From Tricholoma matsutake (Eukaryota > Basidiomycota > Agaricomycetes > Agaricales > Tricholomataceae), in assembly GCA_026075535.2 (NCBI GenBank), contig AP026549.1:2852001-2916000 (forward strand): DNA of 64,000 nt, read 5' to 3'. Shown in pieces: positions 33,932 to 45,142 of the stretch. The translations under genes and the position numbers were made by a program. How positions within the stretch are numbered: the first letter of the stretch is position 1; every line of letters begins with the position of its first letter. The notes under the pieces were generated by a model. It had not been told where the DNA came from. It saw nothing but the letters and a program-made list of their open reading frames with translations, and made no database searches.

Positions 33932-34120
33932 GATGATGATGAGAAGGAAGGAAGGATATGAGCGCTCTTTATATCCAGAACTGGAGATGATAACTCACGT
34001 TGGCAGCAAACGACTTTCCAAATACAGCATCGTATTATGTAATGATACTACAAGCCACTGAACCTTATTTTTGTTTACCCATACACACACAACATCCACA
34101 ACCTCGACATCCCTCAAGAT

Positions 34121-34717
34121 ATGGTATGTATACAAGTCTGTTACTGGGATTCCTTATACTAATCTTCACAGGTACCTCCAACCAAGAAAAAGGTCCATAC
34201 AACTCTCAACTTCCTCAAATCAAACTAATAATTATTTAGACTGGCGGCAAGACCCGCTCCGCACTCCAGGACGTCGTCACACGCGAGTACACCATCCACC
34301 TACACAAACGGGTGCACGGTCGTTCATTTAAAAAACGCGCTCCATGGGCCGTGAAATCCGTTGTCGAGTTCGCCCAAAAGTCGATGGGTACCACCGATGT
34401 ACGCATTGACCCGAGGCTTAACCAGGAGCTTTGGTCCCGGGGTGTCAAGTCTGTTCCACACCGAATCCGTGTTAAACTCGAACGTCCGTATTTGGATTTT
34501 TTTTTTTTTTTTCAATTGTTCGTCAGCGTTGTTCATTCTCTTTTGCGTTAATAGGGAAGCGAAATGATGAGGAGAATGCAAAGGAGAAATTGTTCACATA
34601 TGTCTCTCATGTCCCTGTAACAACATTCAAGGTGGCGTCATGTTCATCTTACTGGCGTCAAATCGTTACTCACAATATCTGTAGGGGCTGCAAACAACCG
34701 TCGTCGATGCAGAGTAA
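34121..34717 (+). CDS. RPL31: 60S ribosomal protein L31 (eL31)
   Basis: Exons 34121-34123 (the ATG alone), 34172-34192, 34240-34483, 34555-34631 and 34685-34717 join in phase to 125 residues, the normal length of eL31. Diagnostic stretches are [58 protein letters not shown] and [19 protein letters not shown]. It is a structural protein of the large ribosomal subunit near the exit tunnel. A start codon isolated on its own exon and a 16-T tract in intron 3 are notable. The assignment is secure. Confidence 0.96.
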
Positions 34718-35725
34718 ATGGATAGTCGATTTTGGGTTGTGTCCCGTTGTTGTACTCCACCTATGCCAGTCCATATGCATTATCCTCATGACACATCAAT
34801 ATGCTATGTTCTGTGACCAGGTCTGCCGTCTGATTTAAGTCCATGTGAGTTATCCACGGACACAGGAAGGAATACACCTCGATCGTATTAGCGGTCCTTT
34901 GGGCTATGCGTCCACACGTAGTGCAATCACCAGTACCATCACTCCCATTTCTCTCATCAAGCATCTAGGTCGATACCATTCCTCCAAGCTATCTTCAATC
35001 ATAGAAACAATATGTCCATCTATCACGCTCCCTACAAACATTTCTTTTTTCCTACCTGATCATCTTGGAGAGTTTGTCCGACAAAATTGATCATGGAACA
35101 AAGATCAAGGAGAAGTACCTACCATCTACCAACAACAATCCTTTGTGCAGATCCTGAAATGTTGCAACAGGTTACATATTGATCAAAAAAAAAACAGATG
35201 CGCTAACCAGAACCTTCAGGTTCCGACGTTACAACACATGTACATGGGGCAGTAAAAACCAAAAAAAAAAAAAAAACCCCAAAAAACCAAACCAAATCAA
35301 ACCAAACCAGCCCTGGTGAGTCGTTGCAATGTGCACTTGTGTTGGACGCTGGACGTTCCGTGAGATCAACATCCCAAAAGCCAAGCCAAAGCCAAACCAG
35401 CGCCGTCGTCGCATGTGTCCTGATTATAATCAAACACCGCCTAAAAAAAATAAAAAATAAAAAATTGCGTTTGACTTTGGCCGCCCCAAAGTGATTGTAA
35501 TTTGTAGATGCTTTGGAGTGGCTGCTTGGACGGTTTCATGATCATGGGTTTGCTACATAGGATGATTTTGTACAATTACATTTATTTATAGTCTGACTGC
35601 GCTTTTCCGCTGGACATCATCCTCAACTGCGACCTCAGGAGCTGTTCGTCACGCATCGTTTAATGACCATACAATATTGACACGATAACTTTTGTTACCA
35701 AGTACATAGCTCAGAAAGTCATACA
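34718..35725. other. No gene recognised
   Basis: Intergenic between two genes ending toward each other (L31 plus, four-TM paralog A minus). It has a run of A at about 35262-35275 followed by an ACCAAACCAAA-rich stretch (35275-35310). No frame with recognisable features. Confidence 0.5.
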
Positions 35726-37412
35726 TCAGATCTCAGACCCAACCCGAAAGAAAGCAGGCCTAAAATCCCTCGACAAGCCCCCCATACTAAAGCTGGGCGG
35801 ACCAGGCGACATCATATACGGCGACGCCGTATACATAACAGGAGAAGAAAGGTTCAACCTAGGCGCACCCTTTCTTCTCCCTTTCCCACTCCAACTCCCA
35901 CCACCGTGTTTCCCATCCCCATCCCCATCCCCATTTGCCATCTGCGCCCCTAGGCCTTTCCCATTCTTCGGTGTCCGCACACGCAGCGCATCAGTGATAT
36001 CATCGCTGTAAGGCGTAGAATGGGTGTTGTTGTTGTTGTTGTTATTATTATGTAGAAGACTGTGTCCTTCTTCGGGGAGTTCTCCCATACGGATGGCGGA
36101 TCCTTTTGAGGGATGTGGGGTGAGGTAGCCTGGGTGGGTTGGGTCTGTTGTTTGACGGTAGTATGTGTAGGCGAGGAAGAAATAGGCTATGGATGGGATG
36201 ACGTAGAAGAGAAAGATGGAAAATATGTGAGCGGTTGATTCGGAGGTCCATGCGTGTAGGCATGCTGTGATGGGTTGGTTGTTTTTTGAGAGATTTTTTT
36301 TGGGGAAAAAGGGGAGGTAGGGGAGAGTGTAACGCACTGCTTTGGGCTTCTGTTGGGGTGAGATTGGATATTGGCCAGTTCTGAAATAAAAGTAAAATGG
36401 TCGATAGGGAGTTGTTGGATGGTTAAGAAGCTTTTTTTTTGTACTGACAAACATGGATTTGGACCTTGGTTTACCGCTTGTGCACAAAAGGATGCATTGG
36501 TGGATCAGATCGTCCTGGATAGAGCGACATAAGAGAGTCTAGAACTAGTGATAAAGATTTAAAAAATAAAAACAACATACCGAAAGCACATAATACGACA
36601 CCCCAGCAACGAATCCTGCCACGGTAACAAGCATTGCTGAAATGAATGCTAGATGTGCGTATACCCGGATGAGAGTCTGTCGTTGCTGTTGAAGAGTGAG
36701 AACTTGAGAATGGTTTTTTTTTTTTTTTTTTTTGGATGGCGAACCATGGATGCGCAGAATACACCAAAAGCGTCAATGATAGCTGTTGTAGAGTACATCG
36801 CGCCCAGCGCGGTAGAGATTCTGGCAAGTTGGGGAAGATTTTCTAGATTCCGAAGTAGATTGTGAGCCATGTTTACGTTGGGGGGGCGGCTGGCATGGAA
36901 TGTCTTACGATGGCTGTCGAAGCCAACATCTTGAAATGCATTTGACTGGAGGAACTCTTTGTCAGTGCTGTGGTTCAATGATCAGTGTTGGGATACGTAC
37001 TGCCCTAAACAAAAAAATAAGAAGATTGGATCAAGTCAGGGTTTACCAATGAAGCATGTCATGGAGGTGTAACACGTACCAAACGAAATTTCTCAGGACA
37101 TTGAAGATCGCGACTAGAGATGGTAAGAATGAGCACAATTACGGTTTGTGAGGGTGCACACCAGCGATAACAAGCTTTCGCCATTTAAATTGATAGAGCC
37201 AAGCGTAGAATGACTGAATCGGCGCTGGTGACCGTACTTGTACACAGCAAAAAAAAATTGTCAGAACGGATGACATAGTAATGTAGAAAGACCTGCATAC
37301 ATGGCTCATAATCGTTGTCAACTTGGTAAAATGTAAGATCAATCAAAAGTCAGGAAGCTGGAGGGATAGGTATATACTCACGCTGTAACTGAAGAGAAGG
37401 TGGACGTGGCAT
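35726..37412 (-). CDS. Four-transmembrane protein, paralog A
   Basis: I place the start at 37412 (MPRPPSLQLQ) with a 31-nt first exon; the stop is at 35726. Four hydrophobic segments are seen: KLVIAVAIFNVL, ALGAMYSTTAIIDAFGVFC, FISAMLVTVAGFVAGVSYYV and IFSIFLFYVIPSIAYFFLAY, with the longest loop (containing ITACLHAW) between the third and fourth. That is a tetraspanin-like topology, but no CCG motif was seen. The C-terminal cytosolic tail has an Asn run (about residue HNNNNNNNNTH) and is basic and Pro-rich. It aligns with paralog B: exon 1 is 31 nt in both, exon 3 is 34 nt in both, and both have a candidate 4-nt exon (here 37001-37004). Function unknown; a conserved basidiomycete membrane family. 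Confidence 0.7.
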
Positions 37413-38021
37413 CTCGCAGCTTGCTGGAAGTGGTAACCGGACAAGGAAAGAGAAAAAAACACTGCATCCCCCCGTAGATATGACTTTGGCTGAGACGAGA
37501 TGCATAGCCTCGTCGCGAACTGTTTGAAACCAGGGGAAAGCCTCGTCGTTATACGCATCATCGTCATCATATGGAGTTCCTAATGTTTTCCGGTTCCTGG
37601 AGTGAGACGTAACGCGTAACCAAATATGTTCTGTATGCACTGCAAGTCGTTACTTTGAACGTATATAGGACTGGCTACCATATTGCGTAGGCCAGTGCTC
37701 TGATTATTTTTGTGATGCGCCGTGAAAGCATCCGACTCGGCGATTCAATTCGAAATGCTGTTCGTTTCAAATTTGAGATATTATTTTCAGACAAGCAGTC
37801 AGAGCCAGGACATTCCCAACATCCGTACAGGCAGCATCATGGAAAGGCCAGAGATGGCAGGTTTGTGATTGCCTGGGCGACAAAAGAGTCAATTACACTG
37901 CCACCTACGCAGTACTTCTCGTGACCACAGCTTTTCTTCGCTTCGTGGTCACCACCCTCCCTTCTTCAGCTTCTCCCTCTACTACATCTCTCTTCTTTAC
38001 AAAAGTACTTTCAACTACATT
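37413..38021. promoter_or_regulatory. Shared upstream region of the four-TM paralogs
   Basis: The two paralogs start at 37412 (minus) and 38022 (plus) and read away from each other. The 609 bp between them must hold both promoters. I see pyrimidine-rich tracts before the plus start (CCCTCTACTACATCTCTCTTC) and no gene. Confidence 0.45.
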
Positions 38022-39703
38022 ATGAATAGCAGCAGACTACCACCACCACAAGGTCAGCCTGACATCTGTTCGATGTTCTTATTGTATATTTACTGACCTT
38101 GGTGGCTGCATTGTTTCAGGTTCTGTGATGATGTGAACTCTGAGCAAAGTCCTTTAGCTTACCCATTTATTTTAGGCGCACCGCCGTCCTATGGCTTCGT
38201 TACACAGGTGTATCGAAGGAACTTGCGGCCTGTCGTGATGATGAGTAAGACACCCAAAACCCCCCCTTTTCGTGTCAGCCAGTTATGACACTTTTTACAT
38301 TTTCTCTCTAGTTGCATTTTTAAGTGCTTTTTGGTCATTAATCTCGTACGTCCATAGAGTACCTAGCCTCTGCTGAGCAGTCTAACCAATTATTGCAGAG
38401 CCGTGAGTCGTCTCATGTGTGACCTCCATCCTCACTGTTTTCCTGAAATGGGTGTTATAGATCGGTTATTTCAGGAATTTTGGGGTTGACAAATCCCGTA
38501 TGTCTTCATATGTTATCTTTCTCGAGTACCTCGATATTTATACCAGCCATCCATCAGAAAATGTCCCGCGAATCGCATCTCTCTCATTAGCGCTGGGCGC
38601 AGTCTATATGGTAGTATTTGTTATCGAAGTGAGCAGTCCTTTGTATCTCCACCCTCGTGAATTATATTGGGTTTTGATAGGTATTCGGTGTATATTGTGC
38701 TGTATCGGTTAGTTTGAAGCGTCACGACAATCGGGCTTGACTTCTTATTTTCCATTTCTAAAGCAACGGGTATCTCTGGTCCGATTGTACGCTCTGCTCT
38801 CTGGGCTCTCTGCTCTCATTGTCATTGGGTCCGGTCTTGTGCGGATCGTGACACACTTCGTATGGAAGGTATATTCGGTGTTTCCAGATTTCTAGGTTGC
38901 GAGGGTCGTTTATTTTTAAAATCTTTGCATAGAATGACATCATCAACGAATGTACCAATCTCTCCAAGGATAAGACAATTGTTTGGGTACGTTTTTTTTT
39001 TGTTTTTCCCCACTCATCATCTGGAATTTATCTGATCATTCGATCGGAAGTTTGGATTCTGGGGACCGATCAACCATGAAGCGGTAACTCCACAGGAAGC
39101 CAGTGCCTGTTTGTCATCATATTCTCCGTCTTTTCTCTGGTTTTCTAACAGTGGTCTTCAGGGTGCCGTGATTCATGGGATCACGACTCATGGGCCTTGG
39201 TTGTTGCATTCCTCATCCTTTCAGGTAAGAAAAAAAAAAAAAAAAACACCATCTTTCCCGTGTTCCGTCCTACCCCGTCTCTTACAAATAAATCCCAAAT
39301 AGTCCTGGCAATATTCTTCTCAATCATCGCGTTCAGCTACTGGCGGCAACTTCTCGACCCCACAAGCTCCGCCAATGCAGCCCGTGCTCCATCCGCCCAA
39401 GTCCGGACGGGTGGATTCCCATCACACTACACACCTGCATACAATACTAACTACCCGGATTACGTTTCCTCCGTCCCCAACCTTCCTTACCAACCGTACG
39501 ATCAGCGATACGGATATACTGAACATGACGATCCGTTCGCGCCGCCGTATGAAGTGGACGGCAAGCCGCCGGGATACACTGGCGCTGGGACGGCTGGGGA
39601 TTTCAAGGGAGAGAATAAGAGCACAGATGCGTTTGTGAATTCTGATGGGCAGAGTTTAAGGGAGGAGAGGGATGTGACGAGTGGGAGGGGGACGTCTCAT
39701 TGA
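38022..39703 (+). CDS. Four-transmembrane protein, paralog B
   Basis: Exons read in phase: 38022-38052, 38176-38244, 38312-38345, 38399-38402 (4 nt), 38461-38628, 38681-38707, 38764-38868, 38933-38986, then from 39051 (its 3' border and the next acceptor near 39149-39164 are uncertain), and a last exon from about 39302 to 39703. Membrane segments are VVMMIAFLSAFWSLISA, SLALGAVYMVVFVIEVFGVY, LLSGLSALIVIGSGLVRIV and ALVVAFLILSVLAIFFSIIA. The third loop carries NECTNLSKDK and CRDSWDHDSW. The tail after YWRQLLDPTSSANA is Pro/Tyr-rich and acidic. Topology resembles tetraspanins; no specific function can be given. It is homologous to paralog A throughout the membrane region. Confidence 0.72.
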
Positions 39704-40360
39704 AGGGTGCAATCGTAGGCTGGACCTCGGACACAAACTTTTTTTTCTTTTTCTGCTTTTCACTATATTAATCTGCTTCTACACTTCATGTAACTCGATC
39801 TTTGATTGTTTGGTTTGCGAATTCAGAATAATATGTATATTATGTGTTGTTAAAAAAAACAACCCACATGTAGCGTCGATGGGTGTGTAGATATTTCCCC
39901 TTGGGAGATTTCGGACAACGCTGGCTTGATGTGCAAAGGTATGAATAACTGTGAGCTCGGATTCCTAGGTGCTCGTTGGAGCAATCAGCTGAGTTGAACC
40001 TAACGTCCTACAGCTCGTTCCAGAAAATTGAACGAAGTGGATGGACCAGGGTTATCATGTGAGATCTCTAAACCCTTTTTTTCACTCAAGATGTTGCGGG
40101 GACAGCGGAGAAACGGAAAACACCTCGATGCGGTGGCAACATTTGTCGCCCGTCACCGAGGATCCATATATCCAAAGGGGTCTCTCTCTCACGAGTGATG
40201 TCATCATGAGGCATATTTCGTTTGGTTAATCAATCGATTCCTACATGCACTCATAAAAAATTCAAGGTAGCATAGCATCGGAAGAGAGAAAGGTGCATGG
40301 TGATGATCAACCCGAGCTCATGACACAAGCCATCACCACCCCCCCCCCCCGGCAAACTGT
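39704..40360. other. No gene recognised
   Basis: Three-prime flanks of paralog B and of the L34 gene, which converge. It contains a run of C near 40341-40350. Nothing else is seen. Confidence 0.5.
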
Positions 40361-40826
40361 TTATTTCCGTGTCGTTGCCTGAGATTTGATAACCTTCTTC
40401 ACAATCTTCGCTTCCTCTACGAGGAATGCCCGGAGGATGCTACCCAGAACACGAGGTGAGAACAAAATAAAATAAGCGAAAGGGGGAAAAAGGGCACACA
40501 CCGAGACTTTACACAGTCACCACACCTCGACCCGCCATACGCGCGGCGAACGGTCTTTTGGCGTTTCGAGATCGTGGCATACTGGCGCGGACGGAGGGCA
40601 GGGATCTATCAGGATACATGAGAAAATAGACATTTATTTGAAACATTCACAAAGACAAGGACCGTACACCAGGGAGTGAGATACCACAATCACCGCATTT
40701 GGGTGATGTTGCGGGTTTTTTGAGGTGGTGGTAGACGAGCTTGCCGCCTGGAGTTTTGATTATGCGCCGACGGTTGGAGGTGGTGTTGTAGGGTTGACGT
40801 TTGCGGAGCGTAACTCGTTGGGCCAT
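40361..40826 (-). CDS. RPL34: 60S ribosomal protein L34 (eL34)
   Basis: Exons complement(40361-40439, 40502-40605, 40668-40826) join in phase to 113 residues. Diagnostic stretches are MAQRVTLRKRQPYNTTSNRR, IKTPGGKLVYHHLKKPATSP, the zinc-finger halves CGDC and SRCGDC, YATISKRQKTVRRAYGG and FLVEEAKIVKKVIKSQ. This is a structural protein of the large ribosomal subunit. The four cysteines (KCGDCG and RCGDCV) are kept. The start at 40826 gives the usual N-terminus. The gene lies head-to-head with PIG-F, whose start is 473 bp to the right. Confidence 0.96.
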
Positions 40827-41299
40827 TGATGTAGCTGAATGGATAAAATGAGTAATCAGAACTGTTCAAGGGCAGCATTGCCAACTATTTCCCTTCAATG
40901 TTCAGATACTCACATACACCAGCAGAGAAAGATTAGGCCTACACACATGTCAGCCGTTATACTTCCTGCATATCTCGTAACTTGCATACCTTGTTCTTGA
41001 GGATGTCAACACCGATGTCGAAAGTTTGCTGTTAGGAAAGTTGTGGCTGAAAAACTGGTCAGTGCTTCGGTAATCTCCGGACATCAGAATATCAGCCACG
41101 TGACTGAACGCGTCGACTTCCTCGTATTGCTTCGACGCGTTCCAACCAAGAATGTTGTTCTATCAACGCAGGACTTGTCTTTCGTTTCCAAATAAATCTC
41201 TTTGGATTCTGTATTTCGAACATGGTTATAAAAATATACGATTACGTAATCTGTGGAGGTTAAATTATCCGTGATGACTCGTGTGATCGCTGAACGTTC
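40827..41299. promoter_or_regulatory. Divergent upstream region, L34 and PIG-F
   Basis: The segment holds the 5' UTRs of both genes; a possible L34 5'-UTR intron lies near 40910-41040 (CTCACATACACC..). No coding signal. Confidence 0.4.
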
Positions 41300-42438
41300 A
41301 TGGCCAAAGGGCGAAGTAAGTTGAAGACTTTGAAAGCTACTGTCTCTGCGGCGACGTCTGAAGTTCCTGATTCCATTGTAAATGCTGGCTTCTTCCCTTT
41401 TGCTAGATATGCATCTATCGTTGGTGTTCATACAACTCTCTTGACCTTTACTGCGCTCTTTCTTCCCCGGACGACATTTCTGCTTGAATTCACAACCCCC
41501 TCGCCAGATGAAGCATTCATGTCCTCAAGAGATAGGCCGCAGCACCCATTTATTGTACCATTGACACTAAGTCCAACATCTACTTTGCTGTGTATATGTG
41601 CCGGTGTGCTGGTGCTACAGTCGTGGTGGGGTGGGTGGGTCAGAAACTGGGCTATCGAGTATACGCTAGTCGGTTCAGATGACGAGAAGAGACTTGACAA
41701 ATCCTTGATGCAGAAACAGAGGATGACGGTGTGTGGTTCATTTCCTTGAATGGATTTTTTACTCAGTGTTTCACGCGTTACCGCCACATATCTTAGGGAC
41801 TGCGGAATGCGTGGGTCATGACAATCACCGCGTCCTTTGTGCTGCACGTTGTCCTGATTTTGTTTGGGGCATCCCTTACAAGGTTAGTCTAGTCTCGCGC
41901 GTTCGGACCGTTTGACAGTACATCATCATCACGCCGCAGCCATGGCTTTCAAACATATCTCTTGGCCCTCCTCATCTCCCTTCTCGTGGTTTTCACTCCT
42001 GGATATACTCTTAGCCCTCCTTCGTTTGGCAGCGACACACTGTCTGTCGTCAGGCGGATGACTTGGGTTCGACTGTTCGCCGAATGTTCGTGAGTATGTT
42101 ATTTTTGTTCTCCTGCATCATTTTCAATGCTATATAACAAGAATCCGGACCCCGATTGAGCGGGCTATGGTTTATCCTGCTATAGGCACCGTCGTTGGTT
42201 GCTGGCTCGGCGTAATCCCGATTGCCCTAGACTGGGACCGCCCTTGGCAGGTTCGTATCTTGACATGGAGTCGAAAGAAGGTTGATATACCCGAATATAA
42301 CAGGCGTGGCCGCTGACACCCGCGTTTGGCGCTATCCTGGGATACATCCTTGCTTCCATGTATGCACTAACAACAAGCGCTGTAGGTTATCTCGCAGATG
42401 TAAACGATCATTTGCTTCATCCAAAAAAGACAAATTAA
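41300..42438 (+). CDS. GPI11: PIG-F / Gpi11, GPI-anchor ethanolamine-phosphate transferase subunit
   Basis: Exons 41300-41728, 41797-41882, 41940-42089, 42142-42250 and 42304-42438 join in phase to 302 residues. Repeated membrane segments are visible (VGVHTTLLTFTALFLP, LLCICAGVLVLQSWWG, ASFVLHVVLILFGA, LLALLISLLVVFTPG, GTVVGCWLGVIPIAL, FGAILGYILASMYAL). The signature VIPIALDWDRPWQAWPLTPA is characteristic of PIG-F, as is the GASLTSHG segment. PIG-F/Gpi11 stabilises the enzymes that add ethanolamine phosphate to the mannoses of GPI precursors in the ER membrane. The CFEM protein upstream would be a client. Start chosen as the first ATG of a long open exon. Confidence 0.92.
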
Positions 42439-42533
42439 GCGTCTATGTATAAAAAATTGATTCTGATTATTCCTATGGATATATTCCATCTATCCTATCA
42501 TCGTTATTCTAAGAACATTCTCTATGTCCCTGA

Positions 42534-43752
42534 TTAGACCAACACACGAAGGTCGGCAATGGAACCGGTGACGTAGTCCGGAACGATTTTCGAGGCGTTC
42601 GGTCCTGTGATGTCAGATTCCGATGTAATGCCTGACCGATAATTTAGCCTCAGCCCTGACCGGGCAAAGAGTAAAAAGGTCACCTGTCAAGACAAGAAGC
42701 GTGGCCAAACCTCCGTTTTGTCCGAACAAAATATCTGTGTTTAGCCTATCTCCGACGAAAATCGTCCGTTTTGCATCATAATGTACCCTATGGATATAAA
42801 AATAACCAATCTGTCTCAAAATAACCATACAAGGTTACAAGAAACAAAGCGTACTTGGCATTGATGCAGTCCAGCATTGTGGTGGATGGCTTGCCTGTGC
42901 ACACCGGGTCCTTTCCAAGGGCGTAGCGTAGTGGTGCACTCACAGATCCGGCACCAGGTAACAGCCCATGCGCACTCGGATAAGTACTGTCCTCATTCGT
43001 CGCGATGAAATGACAACCAGGGTTCCGCGTAAGATACTGAAATGCCTTGGAGTACTTGGTATACGTGACCTGCGTATCGAGCCCACACACCACGGCACCT
43101 ACGTCGGGGTCGAGAGTGAAGTCGGAGAGCGAGAAGGGCGCGAGGGTGCAGTCCGCTAGGTCCTGGTTGATGAAAGGATGTTGGCAATTGGGATTTTAAC
43201 TCGATGTCGGCAGGTGCTTACCGAACCACCTAGATGTGCGATGCCCTCCTCACGTAACTCCTCTTCAAGCCCGGCCATGCCGATCACATATACCTTCTTT
43301 GTCTTTGGCAGCTTGATTACAGTGGACAGATACACCGCCGCCGCATAAGCGGAACCGTAAATCTCGTCCTTAATACGGTGTTGCCGTTAGCAATTATCTC
43401 TGAAACAGCCACAGTCTGTCAGGCATGGTCGAGCTCACTACATGTGCTTCCACTCCCAGCTGGTCAAATTTCCCCTTGTAGTTTTTCCTCGATTTAGTGG
43501 CATTATTTGTGACAAAAAGCACCTTTTTTCCTGCCGAGTTGTGGAGAAGACAATGGCAATTCGGTGAATGATGTGATAATCGGAATCAATGAGGGGATGG
43601 GTACTTTTGCTCCGCAACAGCTCTAGAACCTCTACAGCTCCGTTGATAAGGCGATCACCGTGCCATAGCACGCCGTCGCAGTCGAACATCCACGTATCAT
43701 ATGTATCAAGGAGAGTGGAATAGTCCTGCACTGAGGAAAGATGAACACTCAT
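42534..43752 (-). CDS. 4-nitrophenylphosphatase (PHO13-type HAD phosphatase)
   Basis: Exons complement(42534-42631, 42684-42787, 42855-43162, 43222-43368, 43442-43530, 43605-43752) join in phase to 297 residues, normal for the family. Motif I WMFDCDGVLWHGD has both catalytic Asp; motif II is VLFVTNNATKSR; motif III Lys is in VCTGKPSTTML; motif IV is TIFVGDRLNTDILFG. This is the p-nitrophenylphosphatase / phosphoglycolate phosphatase branch of the HAD superfamily, a metabolite-repair enzyme that hydrolyses 2-phosphoglycolate and related side products in the cytosol. All catalytic residues are present, so activity is expected. An upstream ATG at 43821 is possible but would need to read through a segment that looks like an intron. 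Confidence 0.92.
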
Positions 43753-45142
43753 GCTAGTCCTTGTTGGGAGTTTGAATCTACCTATGACCTCGAACTCCGA
43801 CATGTACTTGACCCAAACCATGGCGAATTATCGGAAATCCCATCTTCTTTCTTATCTGTGCTTTCCACGCATCCTATGTGCAGGCACCGATGATAACGAA
43901 AGCTGAAAACAACCCTGATGTTCAGACGTTGTCGAAGTTACCGTCTCCGTGGGTTTCTGCTAGCGGTCGCTGACGTGCTACTAATTACCTATAGTCACCG
44001 ATGCCAGGCCTAAAGTGAGAACACATTCCGCTACAACCGGTGGTACCCGGGGGATTGAACTCTCTTTTTAGTCCTGTACTTCTGGCAGCCACGATGATTT
44101 GAACTGGCGGTTTGTTGACATGCTCAATCCTTCCATTACGGGTGTCCTTTTCGCTTCATCTCGGTCGTATGCGTAAATGAAAAAAATGGTTCTGGACGGG
44201 CGCCAGAGCTTAGCAGAATATAATATGAATCTGGTGAACTTTGTTGCTAGTTGACAACCGCTGCCAGCAGAACGCTTCGAATTCCATTGACCTTCTTCCA
44301 TCATAGCACTTCAAAAGACCTGCGTGGCTAGGCACTGATCTGACCTTTCTTCTGGCGTACGCGTGCGTGTTTTCTCCATTCATAAATGCTGTCAAATTCG
44401 ACAAGATATGTGCCAGTATACAATTGTTTATTGTTTTTTTGCCTTGGTCATTCGGTATTGCGGGCCAATATTGTGTTGCACATGCTCACCCAGTATGGAT
44501 ATTTGTTCTTGATCCCCGCGATAGACGTCGGTTCACTTCCATCATTAAGGGACACTTGTAATCCGTTCAGCAAACTATAACGATTTTCCGACAATCCGCT
44601 TCGTATTTCCTTATTCAAAAATATAGATTCATTTTCTAGATGTAGTTTTCTACATTCCAGTTCCGGGCATTGGTTTGGCTGCACGGAATCAATCTCAATC
44701 CAAACTATCATCAAGGTTTCTCCGGTTACAAACGGGTATCATCACTCCCGAGCGGTCTTTACTTGGACACTGGACCATACCTTACGGGGTATACTTTCAG
44801 GGTCCTCGAATACACTCACTTCCCTTTGTCATTCTTGCCTGACTTCGTGACCCTTGCAACGCCCTCCGCGGCAACGCTGTTTGCATGACGCGCCTGGGAA
44901 CGCTCAGTACTGCTGGCTCGTATTCGCAGCTCGCTCGTTCTAGTAGCTTTTGGAATTTTCCGCGAAAGCGATCTAGCTGTCAGCTGTTGGCTTCATCTGC
45001 TCAACATTTTGCGAATCATAATGAGCCCTGGACTTGGGAGTTGATTTTCTTTGTACCTGGACTATGCCCAAGGTTAATACGCCGTTGTTGGACAAGCAGT
45101 CTCTATACTAACGAGATAATACAGTATCGGATAACACGTGCC
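43753..45142. other. No gene recognised
   Basis: Several 60-90-codon open frames occur on both strands (for example 44448-44714 minus, 44885-45166 plus) but none has motifs or consistent splice signals. Probably intergenic with UTRs of the flanking minus-strand genes. Confidence 0.45.
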
